Assembly (NCBI GenBank): GCA_036939975.1
Contig: JALLPB010000064.1
Location: forward strand, 1 to 26,964
Length of the DNA stretch: 26,964 nt
Direction of reading: 5' to 3'
Source: Cyclostephanos tholiformis
Lineage: Eukaryota; Bacillariophyta; Thalassiosirophyceae; Thalassiosirales; Thalassiosiraceae
Position numbers and translations under genes: made by a program. A model generated the notes under the pieces. That model worked only from the letters and a program-made list of their open reading frames with translations. It had not been told where the DNA came from and did not search any database. Positions 20,559 through 26,964 of this stretch are shown here, piece by piece; within the stretch, counting starts at the first letter, position 1; every line of letters starts with the position of its first letter.

Positions 20559-21435
20559 TATTGTCAACATCCCCCACTCAGCCATTTGCCTTGCTGATGT
20601 CGCCTCTCTTTTTTCCATAGTTTGATCTTCCTCTCAGTTTGGGTAGAAGCCGATGATCCCAATAAGTCTTGACAAGACTTGTAAAGGTACTGTTGGCCGA
20701 TGTTAGCAAAAGCTGAGTCGACACAACATTTCCCATCTGTTCTTTCATATACCTTCTCCAACTTCCAATAAATCTGACCCATATCTGCAACCTGACTGTC
20801 ATGAACAGATCCAGGGACATTAAAAAAGGCAATTGGAATTGTTCTATTGGGACAAAAGCAAAAATAAAAGTCACAGAGTGATCATGAGTCCACCTGTTGT
20901 AGTATCTTTCCTGGATATCAGAATTTTCTGATGCCTGCAGGTACAACTTGAGCCCATCCATCATCGCCCAACAGTCAGTGAGTAAAGGAGAGGGACACTC
21001 TTGCAAGGGGGTCATCTCAAAAGATCTCAACAATAAGGCAAATACCGAATTGTAAATAAACAGACAGATGAGTATATGTGAGACCAAAAACAAGCTGCAA
21101 AACATTTAATGATCCCCTTGTTCAGGTCCATACTAAAACCAATCCTAAGCAATCCACCGGGAGCACCTTTTTCTTTTGTCCACGAGGGTTATTGAGAGGG
21201 ACAATCATCCCTGATTCGTCAAAAGGGGTGTGGGTTCTTGAATACACGGGAGAGAATTTTTCTAGAAATTTTTTGAAGGACTCGACGTCGAAGCCCATCA
21301 TGGTGATGTAAGCCTGATCATTACGAATGCATGTTATTTTTGCCACGGAGAGAGCGCCAGTGGAATAAGCACACTGCGGGGGATTTTTCGATATCTTTGC
21401 CAATGCTCCTCAATGGATAAACTCTTGAAAAATCT
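20559..21435 (-). pseudogene. DDE_Tnp_4-type (Harbinger/IS5-like) transposase, decayed
   Basis: Minus-strand order: FFKSLSIEEHWQRYRKIPRS (21432 on), SVAKITCIRNDQAYITMMGF after a frameshift, KKFLEKFSPVY, HTPFDESGMIVPLNNPRG and LPVDCLGLVLVWT. After a break come QLVFGLTYTHLSVYLQFG, LLTDCWAMMDGLKLYLQ, IQERYYNRWTHDHSV, TIPIAFFNVPGSVHDSQVAD, MGQIYWKLEKVYERTDGKC, CVDSAFANI and ATSARQMAEWGM. The likely catalytic acids are visible: Asp in MMDGLK, Asp in VHDSQVAD or the following DSAF, and Glu in AEWGM. At least three frameshifts, two stops and a deletion between LARVSL and LLTDCW make it inactive. The C-terminus is cut off at the N at 20558. Confidence 0.8.
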
Positions 21436-21931
21436 TTCCTGTAGTGGGAGTGTTTTCTGCCTGCTCCCCTGCTCCTCTTGGTGGCCTGATAGACAAAATA
21501 GAGAAGGAGGACACAATGAGAGAGCTGCGTATCACTTGGCAGGGGGGAGGGGGAGGGCACAGAGGGGGGAATTATTATAATAAAATTGGGTCACGACTGA
21601 CGTTTGTGTCAGCCAAAGTAGATAAATTTTGGCTCCGGAAATAAGTGTAAATTCTGCACTTAACATCTATAAGTGTAATTGTAAATCCGACACTTAAATT
21701 ATTTTGGGAACGCTCCAGTTATGCCAGCTAGACTTTTCATATAAAACTACATCTTCCCCAATACATTGCTCCGTCTGTCGATCCATATCACTTCCTGCCT
21801 AACCACCCGCCTGCAATCCTTTCATAATGAACAGTTAACATTCCCAGGGTTTCCATTGAATTGAACATTCAATTTAAATCCATCCTTACAATATGATACA
21901 GCAGTGACAAATTAAGAAACTTCACCCTGAA
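21436..21931. other. Non-coding gap downstream of VPS4
   Basis: I see no gene. AAGTGTAA occurs twice with two nearby copies of its near-complement CACTTAA (21642-21700), forming short inverted repeats. The 3' untranslated region of VPS4 must fall in the right part. Confidence 0.5.
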
Positions 21932-23388
21932 TTACGCTCCGTCTTGGCCAAACTGCTTGGTCCATTTGGTATATTCGTCCAACTCTTTCTCGGAAACTGA
22001 CGCATGGGAATGTCTCAATACTTTTTGAAAATCCTTCACGCTGACATCCGGTGCCTTCAACTTTTCAGGAGGGACGTCCCAGAGTTGCATTCGCCTTGCG
22101 CCGCACTTTACGCAATCGTACCTCTTTCCGGGAGGATCCGATGATAGTTTCGGAGGACAGTACGGACAATTAGGATATTCCTCGCACGGCACCAGGAATT
22201 CCCCGACGGGTAAGAACTGCTGTGCCTGCTGACATCGGCGTAATGGCTCCATCAACGCCTCTTTGACCAAAACTTTAATGTCTGACCCAGATGCTCCCAC
22301 CGTCTCCCGTCCCAGTGTATCAAAATCGTGATCGCTCAAATTGTTTGGAGTGTCGCCCAGGTGAATTCTCACCATGGAAGCCCGTGCATCCGGCTCTGGC
22401 AGGGGGATGTAAACGCGTTTCTCGAAACGACGACGAATAGCAGCATCTAGCTCCCATGGGACGTTGGTAGCCCCCAAAACCAATACATCCCCCTCTTTTT
22501 TACCCACTCCATCCATTTGAACTAGGAATTCCGTTTTGACCCTGCGCGCTGAGTCGCTCTCACCCTCGCTTCGACTACCGCATAATGAATCAACCTCGTC
22601 GATGAATATGATTGCCCTTGCTCCGGGTGATTCCCTCGCCATCTCGAAGAGATTTCTAACGAGACGCTCGGACTCGCCTTGCCACTTGGAGATGAGATCG
22701 GCAGAGGATACCGAGAAGAATGTAGAGTCTGCCTCCGTAGCGACTGCTTTTGCAAGGTAGGATTTCCCTGATTTGACGATATGATGTGTGTAGACAAAAT
22801 CATGGTCATTAAGCTTCACCGTCATGATAAATAAAAATAGAGTCCAACGTTGATCATCGGCTTACCAGTTCCGGGAGGGCCGTACAGCAATATCCCCTTG
22901 AAAGGCCGTCTCTTGCCGGTGAACAACTGGGGAAACCTCGTGGGCATGATGACGGTCTCCTTCAGGCTCTCCTTCGCCTGGGCCAACCCCGCCACGTCAT
23001 CCCACTTGACGTTTGGCTTCTCGGTGACGATCGCACCGCTCAGCGCGCCCCTCAACTTTGCCTTCTCGGCGTCGGCGTCGTCCTCCCCGGCGACCTTCGG
23101 CTTAGTACCCGCGCCCCCAGCACCCCCACCGGACCCGCCCCCGTTCTTGTCCACCTCAGCCTGCTTGTTCAGGTAATCGCGTAGCTCCTCGGCGCGCTTC
23201 ATGTAACCCTCAACGCGCTCGATGATGAGCCTCTTCTTCGACTCGTTCTTCTCGTACTTCAATCCGATGGTGAATCGACTGAGGGAATCGCGGTACAGGG
23301 ACAGGGCCCTGTCGTAGTCACCTTCATTGTCTGCCGTTATGGCCCGGGAGACGATTTCAATGGCGTCGGGGATGAAATTATTCTGCAT
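21932..23388 (-). CDS. VPS4: Vacuolar protein sorting-associated protein 4 (ESCRT AAA ATPase)
   Basis: Exons are 23388-22866 and 22767-21932. The 98-bp intron has GTAAGC and AAATCAG ends, and splits the second Gly codon of Walker A. The 452-residue product has an N-terminal MIT domain (about 1-75, binding ESCRT-III tails), a Gly-rich linker (about 82-93), Walker A GPPGTGKS (170-177), Walker B IIFIDEVD (catalytic Asp231-Glu232) and arginine fingers in IRRRFEKR (about 286-288). The C-terminal helix ends [12 protein letters not shown], as in VPS4 (FTEDFGQEG-like). VPS4 uses ATP to disassemble ESCRT-III filaments at endosomes and other membrane-scission sites. All catalytic elements are intact. 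Unusual is Cys375-x2-Cys378 and Cys393-x2-Cys396 in the small beta-domain region, a possible zinc site where animal and yeast VPS4 have only a short loop. Katanin and spastin are excluded by the MIT-AAA-beta-domain order and the C-terminus. Confidence 0.95.
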
Positions 23389-23800
23389 CTTGTGGAAAAG
23401 GGATTTGTGGCGGCGTCTATTTTGCCTTGCCCATGAAGCCTCTCATCGACGGTGCTATCGAATGGCTTTCTCGTCTTGGCTTGGTCGCCGATGGGGCGAA
23501 GGGGCGGTCCCCCGGGACGGGGGGCGGGGGACGGGAGTGAGTCGTGTGTGCTCTAGTGATTTTTGGCGCGATTGTAATGGCTGGATGCCAGTACACAGGA
23601 ACTCCATATTCAAGCCGCCGAGGTTGAGGGAAACACTGTAAAAATGCTAATTGTTTTACTTAATAATACACAGCGATGAGAGGGAAGAGAGAGAAAGAGG
23701 GATTTGTTTAGTTAGGTATCGTAGGTCATATTTTTTGTCGCAGGTTCTCTGGCCTGCTGCTTTTGGGCCGGCTGGCGCGCATTTTAACACAAAGGAGATG
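23389..23800 (-). promoter_or_regulatory. VPS4 upstream region, GC-rich
   Basis: The first 180 bp upstream of the VPS4 ATG are markedly GC-rich, with G runs near 23500-23540, unlike the AT-rich surroundings. It probably includes the promoter and leader. No individual factor site is called. Confidence 0.4.
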
Positions 23801-23897
23801 AGGGAACTGTAACCTGTTACAGTTACAGTGTAACTGTACAAGGTTACAGTGTAACTGTAACAGGTAACAGTGTAACCGTAACAGGTTACAGTTCCCT
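23801..23897. repeat. 97-bp palindromic block built of GTTACAG/CTGTAAC motifs
   Basis: AGGGAACTGTAACCTGTTAC at 23801-23820 is the reverse complement of 23878-23897. The interior is filled with alternating GTTACAG, TGTAAC and CAGGTAAC motifs that pair with each other. The whole block can fold into one long imperfect hairpin. It may be a foldback or MITE core. Confidence 0.8.
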
Positions 23898-24006
23898 CCC
23901 CCGTAAAAACTGCCTGACCATGGCCATTTCTGTCGCCCCCTCTTACCTAGTCATTATAATTATTAATAAATTACTAATGATGAAATAAAGCACTTTTTAT
24001 TATGTA

Positions 24007-24306
24007 TCACAATGCTACGATATTATCTCCGTACTCCACCTCAAAAAGCCTATCTCCTTTGTCAATGGCGAGCTGCATTAGCACCGTGCATGCTCGAAAA
24101 ACATCGCCATGACAAAGGATGACATGGCAATATACTTGCCTTAGTATTCCCCAATTTTTTAGCCGTCCGTTCAGCATCTTGTGATGCAAACGGACCCTCC
24201 CCTGCATTGCCAGATTCTCCGGCGGGTTGCAGGGGTTCGCCGGAAACTTCACCTTGTCGGGGTGTCCGGCGTACCCCTCGTCTGCCTCGACCCGCTCAAC
24301 AACCAA
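24007..24306 (-). pseudogene. C-terminal fragment of a DDE superfamily transposase
   Basis: The minus-strand frame reads VVERVEADEGYAGHPDKVKF, NPPENLAMQGRVRLHHKMLN, GRLKNWGILRQVYCH, HGDVFRACTVLMQLAIDKGD and RLFEVEYGD. I recognise this as the end of a DDE endonuclease family widespread in diatoms (typically ERVEADDGY...PPEN..MQ.RVR.RHET.N.R.K.WGIL.Q.YRH...HG.VFRA). The Asp of EADEGY fits the expected acidic position. The upstream part is absent, with a TAA a few codons before. It starts 14 bp after the stop of the next gene. It is a different family from the transposase at 20559-21435. Confidence 0.7.
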
Positions 24307-24320
24307 CCTCCCTTACCCAA

Positions 24321-26314
24321 CTACAATCCCATTCTCTTCCCTAAGTGGATTGCATCCTTTGCTTCGCCAATCAATGGATCAAGTTCTTCTTCAGTTTCAC
24401 TCCGAGCTGCTGCTGATTGAGGAGGTTTCTTATGATGAAAAGTGACTTTTGATTCCCTACTGTTTTTTGCAGCTATGGCACATCTTTCTCTTCGTTCCTC
24501 TCTGCTCCTTCTTTTATAGTCATCTTTCATCTGTTCTTTAGGATTTTTTGCTTGAGAATGGGAGTGATAACTGAGGATTTTGTACAGTTCCTCCTCCACT
24601 TTCCCCTCCTCTTCCTCCTCTGTATTAAAATCCATATCAGGGAGTTCCAATTCATCCAAATGAGAAAAACATTGAGGACTCCTTGGAGGATCTTTAATCC
24701 TTAAAAGTTTGGCCGGTGCTGCTGACATGACTGAAGCCAACACAGGAGGGTCAGGACCAAGGGGAGGACCTATGAGATGGACAGGACCTTCTTTGGGAGC
24801 TGAAAGTTGGGCTGCTCTGACAGGACATTCAGGAACTGAATGCTCAGCTTCTCCTGAGATAGAACCAGCTACTGCATGCAAGAGAGGGGCAGATCTTGCT
24901 TGAGCTTGAGAAGCCCCAGCTGTTGCTATAATTTAATGCAGTAGATTTAGATGACAAAGATAACACATGTTAGTTTATTCTCAGAATCATTCCCCCAAAA
25001 ATTTAACAAAAGAACACTAGATATTAATACCTCCCATCATCTGCTTTGCCTTTGCCAACTTTTCATTAAGAGATGTAGTATTCGTTGCCAGAGTAGGTTT
25101 CGAAAGGGTAAGGCTATCACTACCAGATACAGGAAATAACCAGGACAAGTAAAAGCGAGTACCACGGTTAGTACCCTGCCAAGAAAGCCCCCAAGTGTTT
25201 CCCTCATCTGTCCCAATTTCCACAGAAATCTCATACTTCTTGAGGTTACCATCAATTGGAATGGATGTATCTTGCCAAGAAGAACCTTGCCAAGTCCAGA
25301 TGTTGCAGGTGTATGGTTCACCAGAGGAAGGATCAATGGGAAGCCTGAGGATTTTCTTTCTACTCTCTCCCTGTCCTTGTGCAAGGAGAACATTCATATC
25401 AATGATGTGTTCCTCAAAAGAGGACCTCCAGCTGGGATTGAGTTCATTTGCTTCCCTATCAAAAACTTCAGTAATAGTTTCAATCATTACATAGTCATTG
25501 ACCAATGCCTTTGATGTACCAGGATAAATAAACTCAAGATACGGTCCATCTTGATTGATGACCTCGAGATCAACTAGGTCTGAAAATGAAGAAATTAGAA
25601 AGTGGTATGGAAAAAGGTAAATATGAGCTGGGTATCAAGAAGCCAGACAAAGCCAGAAGATAATTGTAACCAACACACCATTGCTGGGATACCTTTCTCA
25701 TCTGGAGAGTCAAGCATGTAGGTCATTTGACATCAATTAGAGGCATAATTGCCATTATTAGATAAGTGTATGGACTTTCCAATGAAGACGGTAAGCCCCA
25801 ATGGGTTTGCATCCTTCTCAGCAGAAACTACAAGTTGAGCAAAGTCATTGCTTTTTTGAACCCGGTTACGAGGTGGAGTCTTGCTCTTTGACCTGACCAC
25901 CATTCTTCTCATACCATTGACAATGGCTCCAGTGTCATTGTTGAATGAATGGTCAACAGATTCTTCATCATCAGTACCAGACATGGTTCTTATTACTGTC
26001 TTGCAATGCTTGAGGATTTCCAAAAGCGGGTTATGATGATAAAGGCCAATGAATGAAAAATTATGAGCTGTTTTTTGGATGTATTTGAGCTTGGATCTCC
26101 TTAAGGCTTGAATTCTTTGGTTGGCAAAGTGCCAAAGTGGAGGAGGGAACAAAAGGGTGTCATCAGTTTTCCAAGTACTATTCATGATGTCACAAAAAGA
26201 GAGTTTTTTGCCATCCTTCAGAAAGCCCCCACTGTTTGTTTTCAGGATATAGAGCAAAATAACAGCTGTATTATCTTCCATACAACCAGGTGGCAGATTT
26301 GTTGGCAAAGCCAT
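24321..26314 (-). CDS. Three-exon gene of unknown function with one in-frame TGA
   Basis: Proposed exons are 26314-25693, 25579-25031 and 24925-24321. The introns are 113 bp (GTATCC, ATTTTCAG) and 105 bp (GTATTA, AATTATAG). All junctions keep one frame of 592 codons including the terminal TAG, starting at ATG 26314. One TGA (25735-25733) interrupts exon 1 after the residues NGNYASN. The frame continues CQMTYMLDSPDEK and splices cleanly to DLVDLEVINQDGPYLEFIYP. Exon 2 encodes a beta-rich, tryptophan-rich part (YTCNIWTWQGSSWQDTSIPI, NTWGLSWQGTNRGTRFYLSW). Exon 3 is proline-rich, then acidic (DMDFNTEEEEEGKVEEELYK), then strongly basic (DDYKRRSREERRERCAIAAK). I do not recognise the protein. Alternatives are two genes (a second ATG at 25726), an unrecognised small intron, selenocysteine, or a recent nonsense mutation. 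A preceding CAAATTGTAG could be an acceptor for an upstream exon. Confidence 0.5.
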
Positions 26315-26964
26315 CCTACAATTTGTAAAAATGAATAATTAGTAAATGAACACACTCACCTATCAAAGATTATGAGAGCTCAACATAAATCATAATGCCA
26401 CACACCTCTCATTCGCAACTCTCATTGAATGTCAACTGAAATGCCGAATGCCAACTGAAACGCTGAATGCCAACTGACATGTTTCAATCAAAGAAACATT
26501 TTTCAACTGAATATGTTGTTTCATCATGATTGAATTCATCAAAGAGGTCAATCTCATGTGCTTTGCTTGATAACACACCTACTAGCAGCCAGTCATGACT
26601 CAAGGCATGTAGGGACTGGCAAGAGAGCTCTACATACATACCCCTTGCTTATTTTTTATTTTCTCTTTGTGTTAGCGATGCAAAGTGTGTTATCAGTGTT
26701 AAGTGTTAACATTGTGTTAACACGAAATAAAAAGTGAAAACAGTGCAATCAGACCAAGTAATAAAATGTTAACAGTTTCGTGTTAACATTAAGAATATGT
26801 TTGCAGGCAGAATTTTTTGCATACATACCCCAGTCTGTCATGCATTTTGGGTACGCAAAGGGGTACTCAAATGCGTTCGTGCCAATTATTTTGGCCGAGC
26901 CGGGTTGCATCAATTTTCTATCAGATGGCCCTAATATTACATTTCCCCCTCTTTATTTTGGATG
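26315..26964. other. Non-coding right end with short repeats
   Basis: There is no supportable gene. Three 19-bp tandem units (26427-26445, 26446-26464, 26465-26483) share GAATG.CAACTGA. A 13-bp perfect inverted repeat, TGTTAACACGAAA at 26715-26727 and TTTCGTGTTAACA at 26776-26788, lies in a stretch with further GTTAAC motifs. The part nearest 26314 may be the promoter or an upstream exon of the neighbouring minus-strand gene. Confidence 0.6.

Noticed and set aside
18796..20577. A single 593-residue protein read across both N positions
   Set aside because: Its first residues come from the wrong frame of a different transposase, and its last residues from the 72-bp assembly duplication. Only the middle is a genuine coding sequence.
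22536..23176. Plus-strand frames opposite VPS4
   Set aside because: VPS4 with all its motifs is on the minus strand; the opposing frames are shadows of a GC-rich exon.
1..26964. tRNA genes, rRNA, CRISPR array, bacterial operons
   Set aside because: I found no tRNA-like B-box arrangement with a paired acceptor stem, no rRNA signature and no regularly spaced repeats with unique spacers. Introns and element families are eukaryotic.

Overview
The window is nuclear DNA of a microbial eukaryote, most likely a diatom or a close ochrophyte. Three observations point that way: short spliceosomal introns of about 80-115 bp with GT-AG ends; a hypothetical protein whose C-terminal motif (VDIREHERIAGDNP...G.PLSIGW) I know from diatom gene sets; and transposable-element families I know from diatoms. 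There is no rRNA, tRNA or CRISPR array that I could support, and no bacterial-style operon. The genus cannot be fixed from the sequence alone.

Three host-type genes look usable. A two-exon hypothetical gene (776-2636, +) sits at the left end. VPS4, the ESCRT-III disassembly AAA ATPase (21932-23388, -), has one intron that splits the Walker A glycine codon, and carries a CxxC...CxxC insertion in its C-terminal part. At the right end is a three-exon gene of unknown function (24321-26314, -) whose reading frame is clean except for one in-frame TGA. A fourth possibility is a pair of 5' exons (8720-8907, +) followed immediately by retroelement sequence.

The rest is mostly a graveyard of mobile elements, nearly all coding on the minus strand. 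From left to right these are: a decayed piggyBac-type transposase with an N-terminal SAP motif (about 3990-5439), lying between 32-bp inverted repeats at 3575 and 6616; two unrelated LTR-retrotransposon gag remnants (8940-10306 and about 10600-11539); and a LINE-like reverse transcriptase with a decayed C-terminal J-domain (about 13200-18000). The LINE is split exactly at the RT motif A aspartate by a 2281-bp non-coding insertion with terminal inverted repeats (15088-17368), which itself contains two smaller MITE-like elements. Further right are a large zinc-motif transposon-family protein (18087-20557), a DDE_Tnp_4-type transposase (20559 to about 21435), and the C-terminal piece of another DDE transposase (24007-24306).

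Two single-N positions (18912 and 20558) are assembly joins. One is flanked by a perfect 72-bp duplication; the other fuses two unrelated elements. Any ORF that crosses them is an artefact.
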